This document shows positions 41,752-50,411 of a DNA stretch of 64,000 bases, piece after piece (the stretch's first letter is position 1; each line of letters opens with the position of its first letter). The notes beneath the pieces were generated by a model, which saw nothing but the letters and a program-made list of their open reading frames with translations, searched no databases and was not told the DNA's origin. Source of the stretch: Streptomyces yatensis (GTDB lineage: Bacteria; Actinomycetota; Actinomycetes; Streptomycetales; Streptomycetaceae); assembly GCF_018069625.1 (NCBI RefSeq), contig NZ_CP072941.1, forward strand, positions 9,176,001 through 9,240,000, read 5' to 3'. The translations under genes and the position numbers were made by a program.

Positions 41752-43287
41752 ATGCACGCCGATCTCTCCCGTCTCACCTTCCGGCCCGACCGGCGCTACT
41801 CCGCCGTCGTCGCCCAGCAGGGCCGCGTACAGCTCGACGCCGACGCCAACGAGCAGACCGCGATCCAGCTCCACCAGGCCCGAACGCTGGCCGCCGACCT
41901 GATCGGCCGGCACGGCGGCCCGGCCACGGACGCCGGATTCCACATCACCTTCAAGGGCGGCAGCCGCGATCTGGACGACCTGATCATCGAGGGCGGCCGC
42001 TACTACGTCGACGGCATCCTGTGCGACGCGACCCGGCCGCTGCCCGGTGTGCCGGTCGACGACGAGGCGACGGACGGGGCCACCGGCAAGGAGGGCGAGG
42101 CCGACGCGCCCGAGCCGGAGGAGCCGTCCGCCACCTGGACCTACTGGGACCAGCCCGACGCCTACCGGGACCCGGAGCGACCCGGGGACCGGCTGCCGGA
42201 GCAGCGGCCGTTCCTGGTCTGCCTCAAGGTGTGGGAGCGGTCGGTCACCGCGGCCGAGGACCCGGCGCTGCGCGAGGTGGCCCTCGGCTCGGCCATGCCG
42301 GACACCGCGGCGCGGGTCAAGGTGGTCTGGCAGGTGCTGCCGCTGGAGGGCTCGGCCCTGGAGCTGGAGAGCCCGGAAGGGGCGAGCAAGGAGCAGGTCG
42401 GCAAGGCGTTCGAGGCGTGGGCGCGGAAGGCGTCGGCGCCCGGGTCCCGTCTTGCGGCCCGCGGCGAGCGGCCGGAACACGCGGATGAGGACCCCTGCCT
42501 GGTGCGGCCGGACGCCCGCTACCGGGGCCCGGAGAACCAGCTGTACCGGGTGGAGATCCACGACGGCGGTACGGCGAAGGAGGCGACCTTCAAATGGTCC
42601 CGGGAGAACGGCTCGGTGGTCTTCCCGGTCGACGAACTCGACGGCACCTGGGTGGAGTTGGCGTCACTGGGCGGCGACGACAAGCTGGATCTGGGCGTCG
42701 GGGACCTGGTGGAGTTCGTGGACACCGCCTACACCAGCCGGGGTGAACCGCTGCCGCTGCTGCGGGTGGAGGAGGTCGACCTGCCGGGGCGGCGGGTGCG
42801 GCTGTCCGGTGAGCCGGAGCCGGGCGTCGGACGCCGCCCGGAGCTGCGGCCGTTCCTGCGCCGCTGGGACCACCGGGAGAGCGCCCGGCGCCCGCGCAAG
42901 GGCGCGGCCGCGCGGCTGAAGCGCGGTGCGCTCAAGGTCGAGGAGGGCCGCTGGCTCCCGCTGGAGGACGGCGTCGAGGTGTACTTCGCCCCCGACGGCG
43001 CCTACCGCTCCGGGGACCACTGGCTGATCCCGGCCCGCACCGCCACCGGCACCGTGGAGTGGCCGGTGAACGCGGCCCGCACCCCGCTGTTCCAGGCCCC
43101 GGCCGGGATCCAGGTGCACTACGCCCCGCTGGCCTGGGTGACGGCCGAACAGGCGGAGCTGGATCTGCGGATGGTGTTCGGGCCGCTGGCCACGCCCGCC
43201 CCGGCCGCGGACGCGCAGGCGCTCGCGGCGGAGGCCGAGGCGGATGCCGAGACCAGGGCCGGGAAGGACGCCGAACCGGAAACATAG
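41752..43287 (+). CDS. DUF6519-like CIS-associated protein
   Basis: This 511-aa protein starts MHADLSRLTFRPDRRYSAVV and contains VQLDADANEQTAIQLHQART, TFKWSRENGSVVFPV and VQLD-type beta-rich parts. The N-terminal signature (F-P-xYxxV-xQQGRVQLDADWNE) is common to DUF6519 proteins found next to eCIS and phage-like baseplates. It may coat the baseplate or be a cargo/adaptor. An acidic Ala/Glu tail closes it. It is separated from the previous gene by 88 bp without a clear promoter. Confidence 0.8.
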   Translation: MHADLSRLTFRPDRRYSAVVAQQGRVQLDADANEQTAIQLHQARTLAADLIGRHGGPATDAGFHITFKGGSRDLDDLIIEGGRYYVDGILCDATRPLPGVPVDDEATDGATGKEGEADAPEPEEPSATWTYWDQPDAYRDPERPGDRLPEQRPFLVCLKVWERSVTAAEDPALREVALGSAMPDTAARVKVVWQVLPLEGSALELESPEGASKEQVGKAFEAWARKASAPGSRLAARGERPEHADEDPCLVRPDARYRGPENQLYRVEIHDGGTAKEATFKWSRENGSVVFPVDELDGTWVELASLGGDDKLDLGVGDLVEFVDTAYTSRGEPLPLLRVEEVDLPGRRVRLSGEPEPGVGRRPELRPFLRRWDHRESARRPRKGAAARLKRGALKVEEGRWLPLEDGVEVYFAPDGAYRSGDHWLIPARTATGTVEWPVNAARTPLFQAPAGIQVHYAPLAWVTAEQAELDLRMVFGPLATPAPAADAQALAAEAEADAETRAGKDAEPET

Positions 43288-43364
43288 GCCCGGTCCGGAG
43301 CCCATTGAGTTCCGTGACCGTGGCATCCGTACATCACCATGCCGAACCCCTAAGGAGCACATCC

Positions 43365-44237
43365 ATGGCCACGCCGCTCACCGCCGACCGTCTGCTCAAG
43401 GCGCTTCGCGACGAGGGACTGGAAGTCCATGAGTACCGCGACTGGCGCACTCACAACCGCAACTCCAAGGGGCCCTGGGGCCCGGTCAACGGGGTGATGA
43501 TCCACCACACCGTCACCCAGGGCACCGACTCCTCCGTGGAGCTGTGCTACGAGGGACATTCCGCACTGCCGGGGCCGCTGTGCCACGGTGTCATCGACAA
43601 GGCGGGCGTGGTCCACATGGTCGGCCACGGCCGCGCCAACCACGCGGGGCTCGGCGACAGCGACGTGCTCAGAGCCGTCGTCGACGAATCCGCGCTGCCG
43701 CCCGACAACGAGGCGGACACCGACGGCAACCGCCACTTCTACGGCTTCGAGTGCATCAACCTCGGCGATGGCGAGGACCCGTGGCCTGAGGCGCAGAAGC
43801 TGGCGATCGAGAAGGTGTCCGCGGCCATCTGCCGCGCCCACGGCTGGACCCAGCGGTCGGTGATCGGCCATCTGGAGTGGCAGCCGGGCAAGATCGACCC
43901 GCGTGGCTTCACGATGGACTCCATGCGCGGCCGCATCGCCAAGCGGCTCGGCGCCAAGCCGGACGGCCCGGCGCCCAAGCCACCGGCTCAGTATGAGCCG
44001 TTCCCGGGCGCCGACTTCTTCCGTTCCGGCCGGGTAAGCAAGATCATCACGGCAATGGGCAAGCGGCTGGTGGCCGAGGGCTGCGGACGCTACGAGGAGG
44101 GCCCGAGCCCCGACTGGACCGAGGCGGACCGCAAGTCCTACGCGGCCTGGCAGCGCAAACTGGGCTACTCCGGCGATGACGCCGACGGCGTCCCCGGCAA
44201 GACCAGCTGGGACAAGCTGCGCGTGCCGAACGTCTAG
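43365..44237 (+). CDS. Endolysin-like N-acetylmuramoyl-L-alanine amidase (PGRP/Amidase_2) with PG-binding tail
   Basis: This 290-aa protein starts with AAGGAG 9 bp before the ATG. The amidase core has GVMIHHTVTQGT (H47/H48 as zinc ligand) and SVIGHLEWQPGKIDPRGF with the second His and the catalytic Lys/Asp surroundings. A C-terminal PG_binding_1-like module (YAAWQRKLGYSGDDADGVPG) follows. No signal peptide is present, as in phage endolysins, so access to the wall needs lysis or the injection machine. It sits 77 bp behind the DUF6519 gene and ends at a strong bidirectional terminator. It may supply the CIS with wall-cleaving activity. Confidence 0.85.
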   Translation: MATPLTADRLLKALRDEGLEVHEYRDWRTHNRNSKGPWGPVNGVMIHHTVTQGTDSSVELCYEGHSALPGPLCHGVIDKAGVVHMVGHGRANHAGLGDSDVLRAVVDESALPPDNEADTDGNRHFYGFECINLGDGEDPWPEAQKLAIEKVSAAICRAHGWTQRSVIGHLEWQPGKIDPRGFTMDSMRGRIAKRLGAKPDGPAPKPPAQYEPFPGADFFRSGRVSKIITAMGKRLVAEGCGRYEEGPSPDWTEADRKSYAAWQRKLGYSGDDADGVPGKTSWDKLRVPNV

Positions 44238-44255
44238 CCGCGGCGCGGGTTTCCC

Positions 44256-44313
44256 CTGCCCCGGGGGCGGAGCGAGGAGAGGTCAGCCCTCCTCGCTTCC
44301 GCCCCCGGGGCAG
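44256..44313. terminator. Large bidirectional hairpin ending the eCIS operon
   Basis: The left arm, 24 nt at 44256-44279, pairs with the 25-nt right arm at 44289-44313 with only one extra T; the loop is 9 nt. The hairpin lies 18 bp after the amidase stop and covers the last codons and stop of the convergent TetR gene (stop at 44283-44285). It can stop both strands. Confidence 0.8.
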
Positions 44314-44912
44314 CCCGAGTCCAGCAGCGGATCGATACCCGCCCGCAGGAACCGCAGCAGGGTCTCGTCCGGCGTGGCGGCCAGCGCCGGTGAGCGGATC
44401 GCGAGCCGCAGCAGGGTGATGCCCATCAGCCACGCGGCCAGCAACTCGGCCCGCAGCTCGGCGTCCTCGCCCTCCAGGCGCCGCGCGAACCCCTGCGAGA
44501 ACACCTCGGCGACCTCCTCGCGCAGCCGCCCCACGGTCTCCTCCCGGTTGGAGGAGCGGAGCTTGGTCAGCAGCGGATGCGGGGCCTCTTCCTCGGTGGG
44601 CCCCATCGAGACCACATCGCAGATCCACGCCGACACCTCGTCCAGCGGCAGATGGCGCAGCGGTTCGAACAGGCCGGTGCTGGTCGACACGGCGTCGAAC
44701 AGCGCCTGCTTTGAGCCGAAATAGCGGTAGACCAGGGCAGCGTCCACCCCCGCGTCCTTGGCGATGTCGCGCACGCTGCAGCGGTCGTAGCCGTACCTGG
44801 CGAAACGCAGCGCGGCGGCCCCCAGCAGTGCGCTGCGCGTGCCCGCCGCGTCGTATCTGCGGGCGCGCGGGGGGAGATCGTCGCACCCTCGCGGGTCGCT
44901 TGCCCGGTTCAC
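44283..44912 (-). CDS. TetR-family transcriptional regulator
   Basis: This 209-aa protein is taken from GTG at 44912, because GGAGG lies 8 bp upstream (GGAGGTACGACAA GTG); an ATG 11 codons earlier has no such site. The helix-turn-helix is visible: LLGAAALRFARYGYDRCSVR, DIAKDAGVDAALVYRYFGSK. The ligand domain is of the TetR_C type. It is divergent from ugd and likely controls the ugd-glycosyltransferase-MFS group. Confidence 0.87.
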   Translation of the reverse strand: MNRASDPRGCDDLPPRARRYDAAGTRSALLGAAALRFARYGYDRCSVRDIAKDAGVDAALVYRYFGSKQALFDAVSTSTGLFEPLRHLPLDEVSAWICDVVSMGPTEEEAPHPLLTKLRSSNREETVGRLREEVAEVFSQGFARRLEGEDAELRAELLAAWLMGITLLRLAIRSPALAATPDETLLRFLRAGIDPLLDSGCPGGGSEEG

Positions 44913-44997
44913 TTGTCGTACCTCCGCCTGGACCGTGCCGTACATGCTGCCGGTTCAGCCTCGCATGTCCAGAAGTCATCCACCGTTGTCATCACTT

Positions 44998-45041
44998 GTT
45001 GACCAAGATCGGGGTCAACGCGTTATGTTTTGTCAACGCGT
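44998..45041 (+). promoter_or_regulatory. Operator/promoter candidate between tetR and ugd
   Basis: An inverted repeat GTTGACC (44998-45004) and GGTCAAC (45013-45019) is followed by a second GTCAACGCGT (45032-45041) repeating 45014-45023. A -35-like TTGACC (44999) and -10-like TATGTT (45024-45029) overlap the repeats, so a TetR dimer there would block RNA polymerase. The leader to ugd is about 140 bp and otherwise empty. Confidence 0.5.
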
Positions 45042-45174
45042 GGTGACTTTGGTCTCCGGTTCGCGGTCCCGGCCGGACGAGGGTGTCCGGCCCGCTCGTC
45101 TGCTACCGGGCGACCGCCGGACCGGCCCTTGCCACGTGCCCGCATCTGACCCCCAGCAGAAGTGGTGAACCCCT

Positions 45175-46488
45175 GTGCAGATACGACGCGTCGCCGTGGT
45201 GGGCACCGGATACGTCGGACTGACCACCGGCGCCTGTCTGGCCACCCTCGGCCATCGAGTGGTGTGCGCGGACACCGACCGCCACAAGGTCGAGCGGCTC
45301 CGGCGGGGCGAGGTGGACATCCTCGAGCCCCGCCTGCCCGAACTCGTCCGCGAGGGACTGGACTCCGGCCGGCTGGAGTTCGTCCGGGACACCCGGGCCG
45401 CGGTCGCCGGCGCCGATGTGGTGTTCCTGTGCCTGCCGACCCCGATGGGCGTCGGCGGCGCCGCCGACCTGGCCGCCGTCGAGGCCGTGGCGGACCAGAT
45501 CCGTGACGAACTGCCGCACGGCAGCGTGGTGGTCAACAAGTCCACCGTGCCCGTCGGCACCGCCGAGCGCGTCGCCGCGCTGCTGAACCGTCCGGACGTG
45601 GCCGTGGTGAGCAACCCGGAGTTCCTCCGCGAGGGTTACGCGGTGCGCGACTTCCTCCACCCCGACCGCATCGTGGTCGGCGCCGCGGACCAGGACGCGG
45701 CGCGGCGGGTGGCCGGCCTGTACGCCGGGCTGGACGCCCCGCTGGTGCTCACCGACGCCGCGGGCGCCGAACTCGCCAAGTACGCGGCCAACTTCTTCCT
45801 GGCCATGAAGCTCTCCTTCGCCAACAACCTCGCCACCCTGTGCGAGCACTTCGGCGCCGATGTGGACGATGTGCTCGCGGGCATCGGCCACGACCCCCGT
45901 ATCGGCTCGGCGTTCCTGCGGCCGGGCCCCGGCTGGGGCGGCTCCTGCCTGCCCAAGGACACCCACGCCCTGCTGACCGTCTGCCAGGAGTCGGGCGTGG
46001 ACTTCCCGCTGCTGGGCGCCACCATCGAGACCAACGTCGAGCACCAGCGGCGGCTCGTCGAGCGCGTGGTGGCCGGGTGCACACCGGGCGACGGCTCACT
46101 GCGCGGCGTACGGCTGGCCGTGCTGGGCCTGGCCTTCAAGGCGGGCACCTCCGACCTGCGCGACTCACCGGCCCTGGCCATCGCCCGGCTGCTCAAGGAG
46201 CGGGGCGCCGAGCTCCACGCCTACGACCCCGCCCTCCGCGAGACCCGCCCCGACCTCAGCGATCTGCTCACCCTCGCGGACACCCCCGAGGAGGCCCTGA
46301 GGGGAGCGCGCGCCTGTCTTGTGCTCACCGAGTGGCCGGAGTTCCGCGACCTCGACTGGGAGCACATCGCCGGACTGCTCGGCTCCCCGCACGTCTACGA
46401 CTTCCGCAATCTGCTCGACCCGGACCGGCTCCGCCGCGCCGGGCTGACCTGCGAGGGCATCGGCCGCACGCTCGCGATGGCCGGCTGA
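45175..46488 (+). CDS. ugd: UDP-glucose 6-dehydrogenase
   Basis: This 437-aa protein is read from GTG. The N-terminal Rossmann motif is VAVVGTGYVGLTTGACLATL; the middle has VSNPEFLREGYAVRDFLHPD and NNLATLCEHFGADVDDVLAG; the catalytic cysteine is C258 in WGGSCLPKDTHALL; the C-terminal domain has VLGLAFKAGTSDLRDSPAL. It oxidises UDP-glucose to UDP-glucuronate with NAD+. The next gene is a UDP-sugar-dependent glycosyltransferase, which suggests that UDP-glucuronate is the intended donor. Confidence 0.93.
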   Translation: MQIRRVAVVGTGYVGLTTGACLATLGHRVVCADTDRHKVERLRRGEVDILEPRLPELVREGLDSGRLEFVRDTRAAVAGADVVFLCLPTPMGVGGAADLAAVEAVADQIRDELPHGSVVVNKSTVPVGTAERVAALLNRPDVAVVSNPEFLREGYAVRDFLHPDRIVVGAADQDAARRVAGLYAGLDAPLVLTDAAGAELAKYAANFFLAMKLSFANNLATLCEHFGADVDDVLAGIGHDPRIGSAFLRPGPGWGGSCLPKDTHALLTVCQESGVDFPLLGATIETNVEHQRRLVERVVAGCTPGDGSLRGVRLAVLGLAFKAGTSDLRDSPALAIARLLKERGAELHAYDPALRETRPDLSDLLTLADTPEEALRGARACLVLTEWPEFRDLDWEHIAGLLGSPHVYDFRNLLDPDRLRRAGLTCEGIGRTLAMAG

Positions 46489-46544
46489 CCGCCCCACCAC
46501 CCCCTCTCGCCGTACGAGACCCTTCCCACAGAAAGGCCCCTGCG

Positions 46545-47768
46545 TTGCGGGTCATGTTCACCACGCTCGGCAGCCCCTCCCACGGACGGGCCCAGCTACC
46601 CCTCGCCCGGTCCCTCGCGGCCGCCGGCCATGAGGTGCTGGTCGTCACCACCCCGGCCCTCGCCTTCGTCTTCGAGCGGGAGGAGGTGCGGGTGACCAGC
46701 GCCATCGGCGACTTCAGCCCGTCCGTCTTCCTCGGCACCGTACTGGCCGAAGAGAACGCCCAGGGCGGTCCGCCGGAGAGGGACGGCGAGCCACCGCTGG
46801 CGCGCATACTGCGCCTCATGACCAAGGCCATCTCCGGCCCCATGGCCACGATGCTGCTGGACACCCTGCTCCCCGTGGCACACGACTTCCGCCCCGACCT
46901 CATCCTGCGCGACGGCATGGACCTCGCCTCCTGCGTGATCGCCGAAGCGCTCGGCATACCCCAGCTGCCCACCCCCTCCGGGGCCTCCAACACCTTCGAC
47001 CCGGCCGGAATCCTGCCGGGCCTCAACGCCCTGCGGAAACGACAGGGGCTGTCCACCGCCGAGGACCCGCTGTCGCTCATCCCGCACGGGCGCATCGACT
47101 ACGTGCCACCGGCCTTCTCCTTCGCCCGGCATCTGCCGGCCTCCTGGTCCTACCGGCAGACGGTGGACGTGGACCGCGGCGCCGTGCTGCCGCGCTGGGT
47201 GGCCGACCTGCCCACCGACCGGCCCCTGATATTCGCCGCCATCGGCACCGCGATCCCCATGTTCCACGGCAAGAGCGACGCGGACGTCCCCGCGTCGCCC
47301 ATGCCGTTGCCGGATCCGGTGGACACCCTGCGCGCCATGATCCAGGGGCTGTCGCGGCTGGAGGAGTGCACCGTCGTCCTCGCCACCGCCGGTCTCCCCG
47401 TGGACACCGACGGGGTGCCGCCGCATGTGCACATCACCGAACGGCTGCCACAGCCCCTGCTGCTGGAATCCGTGGACCTCTTCCTCACCCACGGCGGCTT
47501 CAACAGCATCCGCGAATCGCTGCGCACGGCCACGCCGATGGCGGTGCTGCCCCAGTTCGGCGATCAGCCCGGCAACGCACAGCGGGTCGAGGAACTCGGC
47601 CTCGGCCGGCACATCACCGACCCCACGCCGGACGGCATCACCACCGTCTGCCGTGAGCTGCTGGCCGACGACGACTGCCACGCCAAGGCCCGCCGGGCGC
47701 GGCTGGAGATGCTGGCGCTGCCGGAGATCGACAGTGCCGTCGCCGACCTGGAGAAGATCGCCGGATAA
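46545..47768 (+). CDS. UDP-glycosyltransferase (GT1/MGT family)
   Basis: This 407-aa protein is read from TTG with GAAAGG 8 bp upstream; ATG three codons later is an alternative. It begins LRVMFTTLGSPSHGRAQLPL and the donor signature is LFLTHGGFNSIRESLRTATP followed by LPQFGDQPGNAQRVEELGLG. It is like macrolide/natural-product glycosyltransferases that glycosylate small molecules. Following ugd and preceding a DHA2 exporter, it may glucuronidate and help export an unknown compound. Confidence 0.87.
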   Translation: MRVMFTTLGSPSHGRAQLPLARSLAAAGHEVLVVTTPALAFVFEREEVRVTSAIGDFSPSVFLGTVLAEENAQGGPPERDGEPPLARILRLMTKAISGPMATMLLDTLLPVAHDFRPDLILRDGMDLASCVIAEALGIPQLPTPSGASNTFDPAGILPGLNALRKRQGLSTAEDPLSLIPHGRIDYVPPAFSFARHLPASWSYRQTVDVDRGAVLPRWVADLPTDRPLIFAAIGTAIPMFHGKSDADVPASPMPLPDPVDTLRAMIQGLSRLEECTVVLATAGLPVDTDGVPPHVHITERLPQPLLLESVDLFLTHGGFNSIRESLRTATPMAVLPQFGDQPGNAQRVEELGLGRHITDPTPDGITTVCRELLADDDCHAKARRARLEMLALPEIDSAVADLEKIAG

Positions 47769-47931
47769 CACCCGGCTCCCGGAGCCCGGGCCCCCGCGCC
47801 CGGGCTCCGCCCTTCCCCGGTTCCCGGCCCTCCGCTCTTCCCCGGCCTCCGGTGTCGACTCCCCGCTCCGGGCTTGGAGCCCCGGCTTTCCCCGGCCCCC
47901 CACGCGCGGCAGAGAAGGTTCGCAGGTACGT

Positions 47932-49548
47932 ATGTCCTCCTCATCCACCACCACCGAGCCCACCGAGCCCCAGAGCCCCGGCCGGCTGACCCACCGCCAG
48001 GTCGTCACCGTGCTGTCCGGGCTGATGCTCGGCATGTTCCTCGCCGCGCTCGACCAGACCGTGGTCTCCTCGGCGCTGCGCACCATCGCCGACGATCTGC
48101 ACGGCCTCACCGCCCAGGCGTGGGTGACCACCGCCTATCTCGTCACCGGCACCATCGTCACCCCGCTGTACGGGAAGCTCTCGGACATCTACGGCCGCCG
48201 GCCGGTCTATCTCACCGCGATCGTGCTGTTCACCTTCGGGTCGCTGCTGTGCGGTTTCGCCACGTCCATCCACCAGCTCGCGGCCTTCCGGGCGGTCCAG
48301 GGCCTCGGCGGTGGCGGACTGATGTCCCTCGCCATGACGATCATCGCCGACATCACCTCACCACGCGAGCGCGGCCGCTACCAGGGCTACATCACGGCGG
48401 TGTTCGCCGGTTCCAGCGTCGTCGGCCCGCTGGTGGGCGGGGTGTTCGCCGGGCGCGCCACCCTGCTCGGGCTCGACGGCTGGCGCTGGATCTTCCTGGT
48501 GAACATACCGCTGGCGGCCCTCGCCATCGTGGTGATCCTGCGTGTGCTGCACGTGCCCCACCAGCCCGTACGGCACCGCCTGGACTACGGCGGGGCGCTG
48601 ACGCTGGCGGTCGGGATCGTGCCCCTGCTCATCGTCGCCGAACAGGGGCGGAGCTGGGGCTGGGGCTCTCCCCGGGCGCTGGTGATGTACGCGGTGGGAG
48701 TGGTCGGTCTGGTCTCCTTCGTGCTCCTGGAGCGGCGGATGGCGGACGCCGCGCTGCTGCCGGTCAAGCTGTTCCGCATCCGCGCGTTCCGGCTGGGCAC
48801 CGTGCTGCACTTCACCGTGGGCATCACCATGTTCGGCGCCATGACCACGCTTCCGCTGTATCTGCAGCTGGCCAAGGGCATGAGCCCGATGAAGGCGGGC
48901 CTGGCCACGCTGCCCACCATGGCCGCGAATGTGACCGTGACCCTCGTGGTGGGCCGGCTGATGTCACGGACGGGCCGGTTCAAGGTCCATCTGGTGGGCG
49001 GTGTCGGCTCCCTCACCGTCGCCATGCTGGTGTTCGCCACGCTGAGGGACGACAGCCCGCTGTGGTACGTCGCCATCGGCATGGTGTTCATGGGGGCGGG
49101 CCTGGGCGCCGCGATGCAGACGATCACCACGCTCGCCCAGTCCGAGGTGCCCGGGCGGGACATGGGGGCGGCCACCGCGTCGGTGAACTTCTTCCGCTCC
49201 AACGGCGGCACGGTGGGCGCCGCCGCCTTCCTGTCCATCCTCTTCTCCCTGGCCGGTTCGCGGATCAGCGAGCGCCTGACCGTGGCCTCCCAGGACGCCT
49301 CGTTCCGGCGGCTCGCCGGGGACCCGGCGAACGCGGAGGCACTGAAGGGCGTGCTGCGGCCCGACGGCGGGGTGAACCTGGAGGACTCGGCCTTCCTCCG
49401 CCACCTCGATCCGGGCGTGGCGCAGCCGTTCCTGGAGGGCTATGTCAGCGCCCTGCGGGTGGTGTTCCTCACCGGGGCCGCGGTGGGCCTGATCGCCTTC
49501 GTGATCGCCGCCTGGCGGGTGCCGAACACCCAGCTCTCCGCCGACTGA
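47932..49548 (+). CDS. MFS drug:H+ antiporter (DHA2, 14 TM)
   Basis: This 538-aa protein has about 14 hydrophobic segments. MFS motifs seen: GKLSDIYGRRPVYLTAIVLF (motif A), AALDQTVVSSALRTIADDLH and GSSVVGPLVGGVFAGR (motif C-like). It is typical of the DHA2/EmrB-QacA multidrug exporter branch. Being the last gene of the ugd-glycosyltransferase group, it may expel the glycosylated product or another toxic compound. The 163-bp leader is Pro-codon-like C/G-rich with no clear promoter. Confidence 0.9.
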   Translation: MSSSSTTTEPTEPQSPGRLTHRQVVTVLSGLMLGMFLAALDQTVVSSALRTIADDLHGLTAQAWVTTAYLVTGTIVTPLYGKLSDIYGRRPVYLTAIVLFTFGSLLCGFATSIHQLAAFRAVQGLGGGGLMSLAMTIIADITSPRERGRYQGYITAVFAGSSVVGPLVGGVFAGRATLLGLDGWRWIFLVNIPLAALAIVVILRVLHVPHQPVRHRLDYGGALTLAVGIVPLLIVAEQGRSWGWGSPRALVMYAVGVVGLVSFVLLERRMADAALLPVKLFRIRAFRLGTVLHFTVGITMFGAMTTLPLYLQLAKGMSPMKAGLATLPTMAANVTVTLVVGRLMSRTGRFKVHLVGGVGSLTVAMLVFATLRDDSPLWYVAIGMVFMGAGLGAAMQTITTLAQSEVPGRDMGAATASVNFFRSNGGTVGAAAFLSILFSLAGSRISERLTVASQDASFRRLAGDPANAEALKGVLRPDGGVNLEDSAFLRHLDPGVAQPFLEGYVSALRVVFLTGAAVGLIAFVIAAWRVPNTQLSAD

Positions 49549-49623
49549 CCCGGTCGGCGGGAGCGGGCGGACACCGCGGCGACGGGCGGGAGCCGCCACC
49601 GTACGGCCCGTGCGAACCGGGGC

Positions 49624-50340
49624 CTACCAGGGCGCCGGAGTGCCGTCCCAGGAGAAGAACCCGCCGGTGGGCCCGGTGTCCGGCAGGAGGGCGAGCCGGA
49701 CCGCGCCCGCCGCCGCCTCGGCCGGGTCCCCGTCGCTCTCGGCGGCGCGGGCGTTCAGATCGGTCCTGCGCAGCCCCGGGGCCAGTGCGTTGACCTTGAA
49801 GCCTTCGGGGGCCAGGGCCTGTGCGGTGTAGAGGGTCAGGGCGTTCAGGGCCGTCTTGGAGGAGCGATAGGCCGCGCCCGTTCCGGCGGAGAAGGCGAAC
49901 TGATGCTCCGGGTCCGAGCTCCAGGTCAGCGAACCGGTACCGCTGGAAACATTCACGATCCGGGGCGCGGGAGAGCGGCGCAGGGCCGGAAGGAAGGCGT
50001 TGGTGACGGCGAGAACACCGAAGACGTTGGTCTCGTACGTCCGGCGGAAGCTATCGAGATCCGCCTCGGGCGCCGTGGCGCCGTCCACCATGATCCCGGC
50101 GTTGTTGACCAGGATGTCCAGCCGGTCCAGCCGCGTGGCGGCCGAGGCGATGCTTTCGGGGTCGGTCACGTCGAGCACCATCAGCCGGGCGCCGCCGCCG
50201 ATCTCCTCGACGGCCCGGCGCCCCCGCTCGGCGTCCCGCGAGCCCACGTACACGGTGAGCCCCTCGGCTCCCAGCTGACGTGCGATGTCCTTGCCGATGC
50301 CCTTGTTGGCACCGGTGACCAGTGCTGTGCGATCGTTCAT
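49624..50340 (-). CDS. Short-chain dehydrogenase/reductase (SDR)
   Basis: This 238-aa protein has TGANKGIG at the N-terminus for NADP(H), LVNNAGIM, and the catalytic YRSSK (AAYRSSKTALNALTLYTAQA) with a Ser upstream (NVSSGTGS). It is a classical carbonyl reductase type; the substrate is unknown. It is divergent from the XRE regulator at 50412 (gap 71 bp), a common arrangement where the regulator controls the reductase. Confidence 0.9.
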   Translation of the reverse strand: MNDRTALVTGANKGIGKDIARQLGAEGLTVYVGSRDAERGRRAVEEIGGGARLMVLDVTDPESIASAATRLDRLDILVNNAGIMVDGATAPEADLDSFRRTYETNVFGVLAVTNAFLPALRRSPAPRIVNVSSGTGSLTWSSDPEHQFAFSAGTGAAYRSSKTALNALTLYTAQALAPEGFKVNALAPGLRRTDLNARAAESDGDPAEAAAGAVRLALLPDTGPTGGFFSWDGTPAPW

Positions 50341-50411
50341 GACATCAAGGGTTCCCCGGCCACGGCCACCCTGCCAGGGACAACCTGTACCAGGCAGCCG
50401 AAGGAGGCAGC

